A stretch of 64,000 nt of DNA from CAWBYL01 sp963793025 (GTDB lineage: Bacteria > Actinomycetota > Acidimicrobiia > Acidimicrobiales > Acidimicrobilacustridaceae): positions 1 through 64,000 of the forward strand of contig CAWBYL010000004.1 in NCBI GenBank assembly GCA_963793025.1, written 5' to 3'. Of this stretch, positions 48,123 to 56,501 are shown one piece after another (the first letter of the stretch is position 1; the number at the start of each line of letters is the position of its first letter). Made by a program: the position numbers and the translations under genes. The notes beneath the pieces are model-generated. The model was not told the origin of the DNA, did no database searches, and saw nothing but the letters and a program-made list of their open reading frames with translations.

Positions 48123-49148
48123 ATGACAGTGGATCTCGGTCTCACGGCCGACCAGGAAGCGATCGCCGAGCTGTTCGACGGCTTCTTCACCAAGGAGTGC
48201 CCGCCCACCGTCGCCCGGGAGGCCGAACCTCTCGGGTTCGATCGCCCGCTGTGGGACAAGCTCGTGGAGCTGGGCGCGCCGGGCATGGGATCGGCCGAGG
48301 AGGCGGGTGGGGGCGGGGCCTCCGTCGCCGACCTGGTCGTGGTGGTCGAGGCCCTCGGCCGGTCGATCGCCCCCGTCCCGCTCGTCGATCACCTGGCTGC
48401 TCTCGCCGTGCTCGACGATCCCGACCTGATCGCCGGGGAGTCCATCGCCGCCGTCTCCGTCCGTCCCGCCGACGCCGACGGCAACTGGTGGCTCGTGCCC
48501 GCCGGTGCGGTGGCCGACGTGGTGGTCGGCGTCGACGGTGACGACCTCGTCGCCGTGCGATCGGCTCCCCCCATGGCCGCGCCCCGCAACCACGCCTGTG
48601 CTCCGATGGCTGATCGCTCCGCTCGTGAGGGGGAGCGTCGGGTGCTCGGGCCGGCCGACGGCCTCCAGAAGGTCATCGACCGGTGGAAGGTCCTCACCGC
48701 CGCCGCACTGGTCGGCATCTCCGAGGCCGCCCTCCGGATGGGTGTCGAATACGTCATGGCCCGGGAGCAGTTCGGGGTGCCGGTCGGCTCCTTCCAGGCG
48801 GTGCAGCACGGCCTGGCCGACCTGCCGGTGCTCATCGACGGTGGGCGCATCCTCACCCACAAGGCGGCGTGGGCCCTCGACCGGGCCGAGCCCGGCATCG
48901 TCGACTGGGCCCTCAACGACATCACCGATGGCTCGACGTTGGCGTCGATGGCCTTCGTGTTCACCGGCGACGGGGCCGCCCGGGCGACCGACCGCAGCCT
49001 CCACTACCACGGCGGCTACGGGTTCTCGGAGGAGTACGACATCCAGATGTACTACCGGCGGGCCCGGGGCTGGGCCCTCGTGGTCGACGACCCGACGGTG
49101 GAGTGCCTCGCCCTCGCCGACCGCATCTTCGGACCCGTGGAGGGCTGA
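48123..49148 (+). CDS. Acyl-CoA dehydrogenase, subunit 1 of a probable heteromeric pair
   Basis: A 341-aa ACAD-family protein. MTVDLGLTADQEAIAELFDGFFTKECPPTVARE starts the N-terminal helical domain, and ALVGISEAALRMGVEYVMAREQFGVPVGSFQAVQHGLADLPV and HYHGGYGFSEEYDIQMYYRRARGWALV form the C-terminal helical domain. The middle beta domain is shorter than in full-length ACADs and the normal YEGT catalytic region is replaced by MYYRRARGW. Small and full-size ACAD genes in tandem encode alpha2beta2 dehydrogenases of cholesterol side-chain breakdown in mycobacteria. The next gene starts 3 nt downstream, fitting that pattern. The pairing is inference. Confidence 0.87.
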   Translation: MTVDLGLTADQEAIAELFDGFFTKECPPTVAREAEPLGFDRPLWDKLVELGAPGMGSAEEAGGGGASVADLVVVVEALGRSIAPVPLVDHLAALAVLDDPDLIAGESIAAVSVRPADADGNWWLVPAGAVADVVVGVDGDDLVAVRSAPPMAAPRNHACAPMADRSAREGERRVLGPADGLQKVIDRWKVLTAAALVGISEAALRMGVEYVMAREQFGVPVGSFQAVQHGLADLPVLIDGGRILTHKAAWALDRAEPGIVDWALNDITDGSTLASMAFVFTGDGAARATDRSLHYHGGYGFSEEYDIQMYYRRARGWALVVDDPTVECLALADRIFGPVEG

Positions 49149-49151
49149 ATC

Positions 49152-50297
49152 GTGGACTTCTCTCTCTCTCCCGAGGTCGAGCGCTATCGCGACGACGTCC
49201 GCCGGATCGCGGCGGAGACGGTGACGCCGGCGGTCGTCGACCGCATGCACACGACGGGCACCTTCAACTCCCCGGAGCTGAACCGTGCGCTCGGTGAAGC
49301 CGGCTTCCTCGAGCGGGCGGTCCCCGGCCGGGGCAAGGGCGACCCCATCGAGCTCTACGTCCTGTTCAGCGAGCTGGAGAAGGCGGGCGTCCCCTACGAC
49401 GGTCTGGCCATCGCCCTCATGATCGCCGGCGTGGTCCAGGCCGTCGGCACCGATGAGCAGAAGGAGCGCATCCTTCCGTCGATCATCTCCGGTGAGGCGC
49501 TGGTGTGCATGGGCTACAGCGAGCCCGACAACGGATCCGACCTCGCCACCATCAAGACGCGGGCCATACGCGACGGTGACGAGTGGGTGATCAACGGCGC
49601 CAAGATGTGGACGACCATGGCTCACGAGGCCCAGTGGTTGATCCTGCTCACCCGCACCGACACCGAGCTGGAGCCCCGCCGGGGGCTGACCATGTTCATC
49701 CTGCCGATGGGCACCGAAGGCATCTCGATCGACCCGGTGCACACGATGGCCACCGAGCGCACCAACGCGACTTACTACGACGAGGTCCGCGTGGGGGACG
49801 ACGCCATCCTCGGCGAGGTCAATCGAGGGTGGTCCACGATGATGGTGGCCCTCTCCTTCGAGCGGGGGGTGATGGGGGGAACCAACCCCGGCGTCCCGCT
49901 GCTCCGGCACTTCCACGACTGGGCGGCCGAGACCGGGCTGGCGTCGTCGCCGATCGCCCGGGAGCGCATGGCTAGGTTCGCCATCGACAACCACGTGGCC
50001 GCCCTGCTCACCCAGCGCTCGGCCTGGATCGCGGCCTCCGGCGGCCAGGCCGGTCTCGAGGGATCGATCACCAAGGTGTTCGCGGTGGAGGCGTACCAGA
50101 AGGCCGCCCGGTGGTGTCAGGAGATGGCCGGCCCGGCCGGCCTGCTGCAGTTCCACGAACCCGGAGCGGCGGCCGACGGCTTCGTCGACTACGACGCCCG
50201 CCACTCGCCGGTGACCACGATCTACGGGGGCACCACCGAGATCAACCGCAACAACATCGCCGAGCGCCACTTGGGCCTGCCCAAGGCCCGCCGCTGA
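49152..50297 (+). CDS. Acyl-CoA dehydrogenase, subunit 2 of a probable heteromeric pair
   Basis: A 381-aa acyl-CoA dehydrogenase with the full fold. It has EALVCMGYSEPDNGSDLATIKTRAIRDGDEWVINGAKMWTTMAHEAQWLILLTRTD (FAD/substrate region) and SFERGVMGGTNPGVP. The C-terminus, TTIYGGTTEINRNNIAERHLGLPKARR, has Gly at the position that holds the catalytic Glu in MCAD-type enzymes; the base may come from another helix, as in some actinobacterial FadE proteins. GTG 49152 lies 3 nt after the first subunit, so translation is coupled. A GC-rich repeat and hairpin follow. Confidence 0.9.
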   Translation: MDFSLSPEVERYRDDVRRIAAETVTPAVVDRMHTTGTFNSPELNRALGEAGFLERAVPGRGKGDPIELYVLFSELEKAGVPYDGLAIALMIAGVVQAVGTDEQKERILPSIISGEALVCMGYSEPDNGSDLATIKTRAIRDGDEWVINGAKMWTTMAHEAQWLILLTRTDTELEPRRGLTMFILPMGTEGISIDPVHTMATERTNATYYDEVRVGDDAILGEVNRGWSTMMVALSFERGVMGGTNPGVPLLRHFHDWAAETGLASSPIARERMARFAIDNHVAALLTQRSAWIAASGGQAGLEGSITKVFAVEAYQKAARWCQEMAGPAGLLQFHEPGAAADGFVDYDARHSPVTTIYGGTTEINRNNIAERHLGLPKARR

Positions 50298-50304
50298 CAG
50301 TCCC

Positions 50305-50393
50305 CTCCTGGCCACCGATCCCCCCGCTCCTGGCCACCGATCCCCCCGCTCCTGGCCACCGATCCCCCCCACTCCTGGCCACCGATCCCCCCA
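50305..50393 (+). repeat. Four tandem 22-23-bp repeats
   Basis: Units at 50305-50326, 50327-50348, 50349-50371 and 50372-50393 share CTCCTGGCCACCGATC followed by a C-run. A degraded fifth copy overlaps the hairpin that follows (CCCCTGGCAAACGAT at 50394-50408). There are no spacers, so this is not a CRISPR array. Confidence 0.85.
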
Positions 50394-50401
50394 CCCCTGG
50401 C

Positions 50402-50449
50402 AAACGATGCGCTGATCGCGTGCTGGAGCGCGCGTGGGGCGCATCGTTT
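50402..50449 (+). terminator. Long-loop hairpin after the ACAD pair
   Basis: AAACGATGCGC pairs perfectly with GCGCATCGTTT over a 26-nt loop. The right arm ends in TTT. It may terminate the ACAD operon, or be part of a mobile palindromic repeat together with the adjacent tandem units. Confidence 0.5.
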
Positions 50450-50545
50450 CGGGGGTCGGGGCGGTGTTGTGGTCGGCTCTGTAACAGCGATACGGTGACT
50501 CTCGTCACGTGGGCCAGGGGCGGCCGACGGACGAAGGGAGCAGCC

Positions 50546-51817
50546 GTGGGCGACGACCTCGTCACCGAACCGAACGCCGCCGAGGCGGGCGACGACCGCT
50601 ACGTCGTGATCTCCGCCGACGGCCACGCCGGGGGCGACGTCCCCGACTACCGGCCGTACCTCGAGCAGCGTTGGCTCGACGACTTCGACGCCTGGGCCGC
50701 CACCTACGAGGTGCCCTTCGAGGACCTCATGGGCGATCTCGGCAAGCGCAACTGGGACTCCGCCCGTCGCCTCGCCGACCTCGAGGCCGACGGCCAGGTC
50801 GCCGAGGTGATCTTCCCGAACACGGTGCCGCCGTTCTTCCCGAAGTCATCGCTCACCGCCCAACCACCCGCTGTCACCGCCGCCGATGCCGAGCGCCGGT
50901 GGGCCGGCCTGCAGGCCCACAACCGCTGGCTCGTCGACTTCTGCAACGACGTGCCGGGGCGGCGGGCCGGCATCATCCAGATCACGATGCACGACATCGA
51001 GGCGTCGGTGGCCGAGGTGCACTGGGCCAAGGACGCCGGTCTCACCGGCGGCATCCTGTTGCCGGGCACCCCGCCGGGGCTGGGCCTGCCCCAGCTCACC
51101 GACCGCTACTACGAGCCGTTGTGGCAGGCCTGCGAGGACACTGGTCTGCCGGTGAACCACCACACCGGGTCGGCCGCTCCGCCGATGGGCCCCGAGCCCG
51201 AGGACGCAGTGATCTTCCTGCTCGAGACGACGTGGTACTCGCACCGGGCGCTCACCCACCTCATGGTCGGCGGCGTCTTCGAGCGCCACCCCGGCCTGCA
51301 GATGGTCTTCACCGAGCAGGGCACGGCCTGGGTGCCCGACGAGCTGCTCAAGCTCGACTACTTCTGGGACCGCATGGGCAACGCCGTCGGTTCCCAGGAG
51401 TACGTGTGGGGCAACCCCGTCGTGTCCAAGATGGAGCTCAAGCCCAGTGAGTACTGGGCTCGCCAGTGCCACGTCGGCGCCAGCTTCATCCGCCCGGCCG
51501 AGGTCGGCCTGCGCCATTCCGTCGGTGTCGACCGGATCATGTGGGGGAGCGACTACCCCCACAAGGAAGCCAGCACCCCGTTCTCCACCGAGGCCCTGCG
51601 CCTGGCCTTCGCCGGTGTGCCCCGCGACGAGGTGCAGGCCATGGTCGGGGGCAACGCCGCCGAGCTCTACGGCTTCGACTTCGAGGCCCTACGACCTCTC
51701 GCCGACCGCATCGGGCCCCGGGTGGCCGAGATCGCCGACCCTCTGGGCCCTGGTCTCGTGCCTCGCCAGGCCGACAAGTGCCCTGCCTTCATCGGGTACG
51801 ACTTCGCCGCCGACTGA
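50546..51817 (+). CDS. Amidohydrolase_2 family metal-dependent hydrolase (second of three)
   Basis: A 423-aa ACMSD-like TIM-barrel hydrolase. The N-terminal metal motif is YVVISADGHAGGDVPDYRPYLE. PVNHHTGSAAPPMGPEP carries the central His residues, and DRIMWGSDYPHKEASTPF the catalytic Asp. Residue order and length are close to the paralogue at 52693 and more distant from that at 41175. GTG 50546 follows AAGGGAG. It begins a run of three same-strand genes (50546-54036) with an acetoacetate-decarboxylase-like enzyme between the two amidohydrolases, suggesting successive steps on one carboxylic-acid intermediate. Confidence 0.88.
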   Translation: MGDDLVTEPNAAEAGDDRYVVISADGHAGGDVPDYRPYLEQRWLDDFDAWAATYEVPFEDLMGDLGKRNWDSARRLADLEADGQVAEVIFPNTVPPFFPKSSLTAQPPAVTAADAERRWAGLQAHNRWLVDFCNDVPGRRAGIIQITMHDIEASVAEVHWAKDAGLTGGILLPGTPPGLGLPQLTDRYYEPLWQACEDTGLPVNHHTGSAAPPMGPEPEDAVIFLLETTWYSHRALTHLMVGGVFERHPGLQMVFTEQGTAWVPDELLKLDYFWDRMGNAVGSQEYVWGNPVVSKMELKPSEYWARQCHVGASFIRPAEVGLRHSVGVDRIMWGSDYPHKEASTPFSTEALRLAFAGVPRDEVQAMVGGNAAELYGFDFEALRPLADRIGPRVAEIADPLGPGLVPRQADKCPAFIGYDFAAD

Positions 51818-51903
51818 CCGACTCCACCGCAGCGACCTACTGCCGACCTGCCGAACCGACCGACGCTGACGACCGGCGTCGCGCTCGACCATCTGGGGGA
51901 CCC

Positions 51904-52686
51904 ATGGGAACGATCCGCTACGCCGCCCGCAGCACCGACGAGCTCCGCAACCGGGAGCTGGAGGCCACGACCACGCCCACCTGGGCGACGGTGCTCACCG
52001 CCGTGTACGAGACCGACGCCGACGTCGTCGCCGCGGTGCTGCCGCCACCGCTCGTCCCTTCTGACCAGCCACTGGTGAAGGTCACCTTGGCGACGGTCGA
52101 CATGGGTCGGGGCATCCCGGTGTTCGGGGCCGGCACCTTCGCCGTGCAGGCCCGTCACGACGACCAGGTCGGCTACTACCCGCTCGTCATGCCCATGACC
52201 ACCGAACAGGCCGTGGTGGGCGGTCGTGAGACCTACGGCGAGCCCAAGAAGCTCGGCGAGGTCACGATGGAGCGCGACGGCGATCGCGTACGCGGCGCCT
52301 TCACCCGTATGGGGGTGACCTTCGTCGAGGTCACCGGGACCGTCACCGGAGAGCTCGAGCTCCCGCCCGAGGACCACCGGGTCGACTTCTACCTGAAGTT
52401 CCTCCTCGATCCTGCCGGCAAGGGCTTCGATGCCGATCCGTCCCTCGTGTACTGCCACCGCGACGAGGTCACCCGCAAGGTCGAGGGCGTCGACGGCGAG
52501 GTGGTGCTGCGGGAGTCGAAGTTCGATCCCGTGGCCGACCTCCCGGTGCGCCGGATGGTCTCGATCGAGCTGGGCGAGCGTTCCACCGTGCAGCGCGGAG
52601 AGATCGTGGCCCAGCTACCCGGCGAATCGATCATGCCCTACGTCCACCAGCGTTACGACGACCTGTCCGTCACCGGCGGGGAATGA
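51904..52686 (+). CDS. Acetoacetate decarboxylase family protein
   Basis: A 260-aa protein of the ADC fold. The Schiff-base lysine region GRETYGEPKKLGEV has Lys115 and Lys116, the same numbering as the catalytic pair in Clostridium acetoacetate decarboxylase. VKVTLATVDMGRGIPVFGAGTFAVQARHDDQVGYYPLVMPMTTEQAVVGG precedes it. Many members of this family decarboxylate or cyclise other beta-keto acids, so the substrate is open. The gene lies between two amidohydrolase_2 genes, 6 nt before the second. ATG 51904 is preceded by GGGGGA. Confidence 0.87.
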   Translation: MGTIRYAARSTDELRNRELEATTTPTWATVLTAVYETDADVVAAVLPPPLVPSDQPLVKVTLATVDMGRGIPVFGAGTFAVQARHDDQVGYYPLVMPMTTEQAVVGGRETYGEPKKLGEVTMERDGDRVRGAFTRMGVTFVEVTGTVTGELELPPEDHRVDFYLKFLLDPAGKGFDADPSLVYCHRDEVTRKVEGVDGEVVLRESKFDPVADLPVRRMVSIELGERSTVQRGEIVAQLPGESIMPYVHQRYDDLSVTGGE

Positions 52687-52692
52687 GGAACC

Positions 52693-54036
52693 ATGGCCAC
52701 CAGCCCCAACGACCCGGCGCCCAGCGCGAGCCAGACCTTCGCGGACGATGATCCGTACCTGATCATCGCCGCCGACAGCCACGCCGGGTTGCCCACCGAG
52801 CAGTACCGCCAGTACCTCGAGTCGTCCTTCCACCCCGCCTTCGACGACTTCCTCGCCGAGCGGGAGGAGCAGATCGCGGCGGCGACGCGACTCGGCGTGC
52901 GCAACGAGAAGTACGCCAAGGAGTGGTTCGAGGAGCACGACGAGGAGCTGGCCGGAGGCTGGGACGCCATCAAGCGCAACCAGGCGCTCGACGGTGACGG
53001 CGTGTCCGCCGAGGTCGTCTATCCGGACGCCGACGCGGTGGAGAGCCGTACCTGTGTGCCCTTCGGAGCGGGGCTCGGTCTGTCGGGCGACCTCGACCCC
53101 GAGCTGGGCATGGCCGGGGCCAAGGCCCACAACCGGTGGTTGGTCGACCTCTGCACCCACACCCCCGAGCGACGCAAGGGCGTGGCCCTCGTGCCCATCA
53201 CCGTCGAGACGGACAAGGTGCTGGCCGAGATCCGATGGGCCAAGGAGCACGGGCTCGGTGCGGTGATGATCCCGGCGATGTGGGTCAACCAGGCGCCGTA
53301 CCACGACCGCAAGTACGACCCCGTGTGGGCCTTGTGCGAGGAGCTCGAGATGCCGATCGTCACCCATTCGGGTGCGGCGGCGCGCGACGAGTACGGCGAC
53401 CACCTCGGCATCTACGTCACCGAGGTCACCTGGTGGCCCGCCCGCCCGCTCTGGTTCATGCTCTGGTCGGGCGTGTTCACCCGCTACCCGAAGCTGCGCT
53501 TCGGGGTCACCGAGGGCGGATGTTGGTGGCTCCCGCAGCTGCTGTGGTTCTGGGATCGCCTGGGGTTGGGCCAGAAGGGCTCGGAGAAGCTGGGCGCCGA
53601 CCCCTTCAAGGGCGCCCTCGGGGGGATGCTCCCGAGCGAGATCGTCGATCGCAACTGCTTCACCGGCCTGGCCAACGTCAAGCGTCGCGAGCTCGGCCAG
53701 CGCTACGAGATCGGCATCGACAACATGCTGTGGGGCACCGACTTCCCGCACCCCGAGGGCACATGGCCCAACACCCACGAGTGGCTGCAGAAGACGTTCC
53801 ACGACATCCCGATCGACGAGAGCCGCCGCATGTTGGGCCTGGCCGCGGCCGACACCTTCGGCTTCGACCTGGCCGCGTTGCGGGCCCACTCCGACAAGAT
53901 CGGACCCACCCCCACCGACCTCGGTCAGTTGACGCCAGATCGAACCGCCGCCGACCTCACCGCCCGGTGGGCCCCGGTCAAGGAGGTGGGTCGTCACTGG
54001 CTCACCGGTCACGACTTCCCGCTCATCGCCCAGTGA
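52693..54036 (+). CDS. Amidohydrolase_2 family metal-dependent hydrolase (third of three)
   Basis: A 447-aa ACMSD-like hydrolase. The N-terminal metal site is YLIIAADSHAGLPTEQYRQYLES, PIVTHSGAAARDEYGDHLG has the central His, and DNMLWGTDFPHPEGTWP the catalytic Asp. VEADAVESRTC-like sequence near residue 115 (VYPDADAVESRTCVPFGAGLG) and ETDKVLAEIRWAKEHGLGAVMIPAMW are subgroup features. It has about 25 more residues than the second copy. ATG 52693 has GGGGAATGAGGA just upstream and is 6 nt after the ADC-like gene, so one transcript is likely. A TetR-type gene follows. Confidence 0.88.
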   Translation: MATSPNDPAPSASQTFADDDPYLIIAADSHAGLPTEQYRQYLESSFHPAFDDFLAEREEQIAAATRLGVRNEKYAKEWFEEHDEELAGGWDAIKRNQALDGDGVSAEVVYPDADAVESRTCVPFGAGLGLSGDLDPELGMAGAKAHNRWLVDLCTHTPERRKGVALVPITVETDKVLAEIRWAKEHGLGAVMIPAMWVNQAPYHDRKYDPVWALCEELEMPIVTHSGAAARDEYGDHLGIYVTEVTWWPARPLWFMLWSGVFTRYPKLRFGVTEGGCWWLPQLLWFWDRLGLGQKGSEKLGADPFKGALGGMLPSEIVDRNCFTGLANVKRRELGQRYEIGIDNMLWGTDFPHPEGTWPNTHEWLQKTFHDIPIDESRRMLGLAAADTFGFDLAALRAHSDKIGPTPTDLGQLTPDRTAADLTARWAPVKEVGRHWLTGHDFPLIAQ

Positions 54037-54058
54037 GCCTGGCGGCCCGGGAACCACG

Positions 54059-54713
54059 GTGAGCGCCAGCGCCGTCCGCGGCGGTCGGCCGGTGACGGCT
54101 GACGACGTGCTCGACGTCGCCGGTCGGCTGGTCGAACGCCACGGCGTCGACGCCCTCACCATGCGCCGCCTGGCCGACGAGCTCCAGGTCGCCGTCACCT
54201 CCATCTACTGGCACGTGGGCAACCGCGACGCGGTGCTCGACGGGCTCGTCGACCGCCTCCTGGCCCGGATGGAGACCCTGCCCGCCGTCGGCGAGACGCC
54301 TCTGGCGCGGATCGAGTCGCTCGCCCGCGAGCTGCGGCGCACGCTGCTGGAGCGGCCCCACCTCGTCGGCCTGGCCCACGACCGGGACCGCACACCGGCG
54401 ATGTTCCTCCCCGTGCAACAGGCGATGGCGTTCGAGCTGGCGGTGCTGGGCCACGTGGGCGCCGACGCCGCCTTGATCCTGCGGGCCCTGCAGGTCCATG
54501 TCGTGTCCTCCACGCTCCTGGCTCGCGCCGCGGCGCGCGAACGCGAGCCACGGCACGGTCGACGCCGCTCTGTGGCCCTCGCCTCCGGCCGACCCCGCAC
54601 TGGTCGCAGCGCTGGCCGAACCGGCCGACTACGCCGAGCTGTTCGAGTACGGACTGGCCCGTCTCCTGGCCGGCATCGAGCAGCCGTCGACCGCCGCCGC
54701 AACCGGGGCCTGA
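54059..54713 (+). CDS. TetR-family transcriptional regulator, +1 frameshifted
   Basis: The N-terminal helix-turn-helix is clear: VTADDVLDVAGRLVERHGVDALTMRRLADELQVAVTSIYWHVGNRDAVLDGLVDRLLARMETL. The ligand domain runs LEIRRTLLERPHLVGLAHDRD-like into QVHVVSSTLLARAAA, where the frame is lost. Skipping one base near 54520-54545 (within GCGGCGCGCGAACGCG) joins the sister frame, ASHGTVDAALWPSPPADPALVAALAEPADYAELFEYGLARLLAGIEQ, with a stop at 54713. The corrected product is 217 aa, normal for TetR. It probably represses the neighbouring catabolic genes; the palindromes at 41105 and 58236 are candidate sites. Sequence error is likelier than decay because both halves are intact. Confidence 0.83.
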
Positions 54714-54752
54714 CGGCCCATCCGTCCGCGAAGGACGCCGGAACCGAGCGAC

Positions 54753-54758
54753 TATCGT
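54753..54758 (+). promoter_or_regulatory. Leaderless -10 (TATCGT) for the APH-like gene
   Basis: TATCGT ends 8 nt before ATG 54767; no ribosome-binding site is visible. Confidence 0.4.
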
Positions 54759-54766
54759 CACACGCC

Positions 54767-55882
54767 ATGGCTGACGACTCCACCACCGAGTTCAAGGGAA
54801 CCGACACACCCTGGCGCCGGGATCCCGCCGAGCTGGCCGAGCGGTTGGGCACGTGGGCCACCGGCGCCATCGCCCCCGACGCCAAGGTCGTCGACGTCGT
54901 CGCTCCCGAGAACGGCATGTCGAGCGAGAGCGTGCTGTTCGACGTCGAGCACGACGGCGGGGTCGACCACTTCGTCGCCCGCCTGGCCCCGCTGCCGTCG
55001 CTCGTACCCGTCTTCCAGACCTACGACATCGAGCTGCAGGCCCGGGTGATGCGCCTGGTGGGGGAGCGCACCTCGGTGCCCGTCCCCGAGGTTCCGTTCG
55101 TCGTCATGGACGACAGCTTCCTGCAGGTCCCCTTCCTCGTGATGAAGCGTCTGTCGGGTCGGGCCCCCACCGACGTCCCTCCCTACGTGTTCGGCGGATG
55201 GGTCGTCGATCTCGCCGGCGACGAGCGCCTGGCCATGCAGCGCAACGCCGTCGACGTGCTGGTGAAGCTGCACGAGGTCCGTCCCGACAACGCCGATCTC
55301 GGCTTCCTCACCCGCAGCGACAAGGGGAGCACCGCGCTCGACCAGCACCTCGGCCACGAGCGGTCGTACTACGAGTGGGCGCGGGCCGACGATCGCTACC
55401 CGCTCATCGAGCGCACCTTCGAGTGGCTCGAGGCCAACAAGCCCACGCTGGTCAACCCGACCGTCCTCAACTGGGGCGATGCCCGCATCGGCAACATGCT
55501 CTGGGACGGTCCCCGGCCCACCGCCGTCCTCGACTGGGAGATGGCCACCGTCGGGCCCGCCGAGGTCGACCTGGCCTGGATGATCTTCCTGCACGCGTTC
55601 TTCCAGGACATGGCCACGACCTACGGCATGCCCGGGCTCCCGGACTTCATGACCCGCGACCACATGGCCGCGCTCTACACCGAGCTCAGCGGGCGGTCGG
55701 TGGAGGCCCTCGAGTGGTTCGAGGTGTTCGCCGCCCTGCGGTTCGCCATCGTGTCGGTGCGTACCAGCTCCCGCGGCATCGCCTACGGGCAGATGGAGGC
55801 GCCGGACGATCTCGACGACCTCATCATGTTCCGGTCGTTGCTGGAGCAGATGCTCGCCGGCACCTACTGGGACGGCCGCTGA
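54767..55882 (+). CDS. APH-family phosphotransferase (kinase-like)
   Basis: A 371-aa aminoglycoside-phosphotransferase-fold protein. The nucleotide loop region is ENGMSSESVLFDVEHDGGVDHFVARLAP with the Lys replaced by Arg. The Brenner motif VLNWGDARIGNMLWDG supplies the catalytic Asp and Asn, and AVLDWEMATVGPAEVDLAWM the metal Asp. Homologues in actinobacteria are often encoded beside acyl-CoA dehydrogenases (ACAD10/11-like), where they phosphorylate hydroxyacyl-CoA or related alcohols; antibiotic resistance is unlikely. The gene follows the TetR regulator on the same strand. Confidence 0.85.
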   Translation: MADDSTTEFKGTDTPWRRDPAELAERLGTWATGAIAPDAKVVDVVAPENGMSSESVLFDVEHDGGVDHFVARLAPLPSLVPVFQTYDIELQARVMRLVGERTSVPVPEVPFVVMDDSFLQVPFLVMKRLSGRAPTDVPPYVFGGWVVDLAGDERLAMQRNAVDVLVKLHEVRPDNADLGFLTRSDKGSTALDQHLGHERSYYEWARADDRYPLIERTFEWLEANKPTLVNPTVLNWGDARIGNMLWDGPRPTAVLDWEMATVGPAEVDLAWMIFLHAFFQDMATTYGMPGLPDFMTRDHMAALYTELSGRSVEALEWFEVFAALRFAIVSVRTSSRGIAYGQMEAPDDLDDLIMFRSLLEQMLAGTYWDGR

Positions 55883-55930
55883 GGGCCGTCGCGGCGGCGC
55901 AACCGGCTCATTCTGGGAGTCGATGACGGT

Positions 55931-55951
55931 TGTGACGTGTCGTTCGTCACA
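55931..55951. promoter_or_regulatory. Inverted repeat before the MarR gene
   Basis: TGTGACG, 7 nt, CGTCACA. It lies 19 nt upstream of the -10 and covers the expected -35, a common place for a MarR autoregulatory site. ACGTCACAAC recurs at 56509-56518, at the start of the acyl-CoA synthetase gene. Confidence 0.5.
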
Positions 55952-55969
55952 TCATGGACGGCGACGCGA

Positions 55970-55975
55970 TACGTT
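55970..55975 (+). promoter_or_regulatory. Leaderless -10 (TACGTT) for the MarR gene
   Basis: TACGTT ends 6 nt before GTG 55982. It is the same hexamer and spacing as at the sensor kinase gene, and supports this start over an earlier one inside the inverted repeat. Confidence 0.45.
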
Positions 55976-55981
55976 GCGACG

Positions 55982-56461
55982 GTGAGTCGTCTCGAGGACC
56001 TTCGTCGGGTGGAACAGGCGCTCACGCGCATCTCGAGGATCAGCACCGGTCGGGTGGCCGCCCGCTACCGCTCCGAGCGGTCGGGCGTGATGCTGTCGAG
56101 ACCGGCCATCACCATCCTGTCGACGCTGCGCAGCTCGGGCCCGGTCCGGTTGTCGCTGCTGGCCCGTTTGACCGACCTCGAGGCGCCGCTGATCAGCCGC
56201 GAGATCCGGGAGCTGGTCAAGGGTGGGTACGTGCGGCGCAGCGCCGACCCCACAGACGGACGGGCCGGGATCGTCGACCTCGAAGCCAAGGGCCGGCGGG
56301 CCTACCAGGCGTACCGGGACGCGGCCGACGAGATCGTCACCGAGACGTTCGACGCGTGGACGGGGTCGGACCTGCAGGATCTGCGGGTGCTGCTCGAGCG
56401 GGTCGTCGAGGACTTCGCCCGCGGACCGCAGCGCGTCGACGGCGCCACTCGGGCCAGCTGA
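55982..56461 (+). CDS. MarR-family transcriptional regulator
   Basis: A 159-aa winged-helix regulator. SRLEDLRRVEQALTRISRISTGRVAARYRSERSGVMLSRPAITILSTLRSSGPVRLSLLARLTDLEAPLISREIRELVKGGYVRRSADPTDGRAGIVDLEAKGRRAYQAYRDAAD-like order shows the dimer helices, recognition helix (LISREIRELVKGGYV) and wing (DPTDGRAGIVDL). The start GTG 55982 is preferred over an open frame that begins at 55937, because it leaves the inverted repeat non-coding. MarR proteins commonly sense phenolic or aromatic CoA ligands. The likely targets are itself and the acyl-CoA synthetase 40 nt downstream. Confidence 0.86.
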   Translation: MSRLEDLRRVEQALTRISRISTGRVAARYRSERSGVMLSRPAITILSTLRSSGPVRLSLLARLTDLEAPLISREIRELVKGGYVRRSADPTDGRAGIVDLEAKGRRAYQAYRDAADEIVTETFDAWTGSDLQDLRVLLERVVEDFARGPQRVDGATRAS

Positions 56462-56487
56462 CGCCGCGGCCCACCGGTCGCGGCGCC

Positions 56488-56493
56488 TACATT
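56488..56493 (+). promoter_or_regulatory. Leaderless -10 (TACATT) for the acyl-CoA synthetase
   Basis: TACATT ends 8 nt before ATG 56502 with no ribosome-binding site. Confidence 0.4.
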
Positions 56494-56501
56494 CCCGGTA
56501 C

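Noticed and set aside
50305..50393. CRISPR array
   Set aside because: The units abut without variable spacers and no cas gene is present.
54767..55882. Aminoglycoside resistance gene
   Set aside because: The APH fold is present, but the sequence and neighbours match the ACAD-associated kinase group of catabolic clusters.
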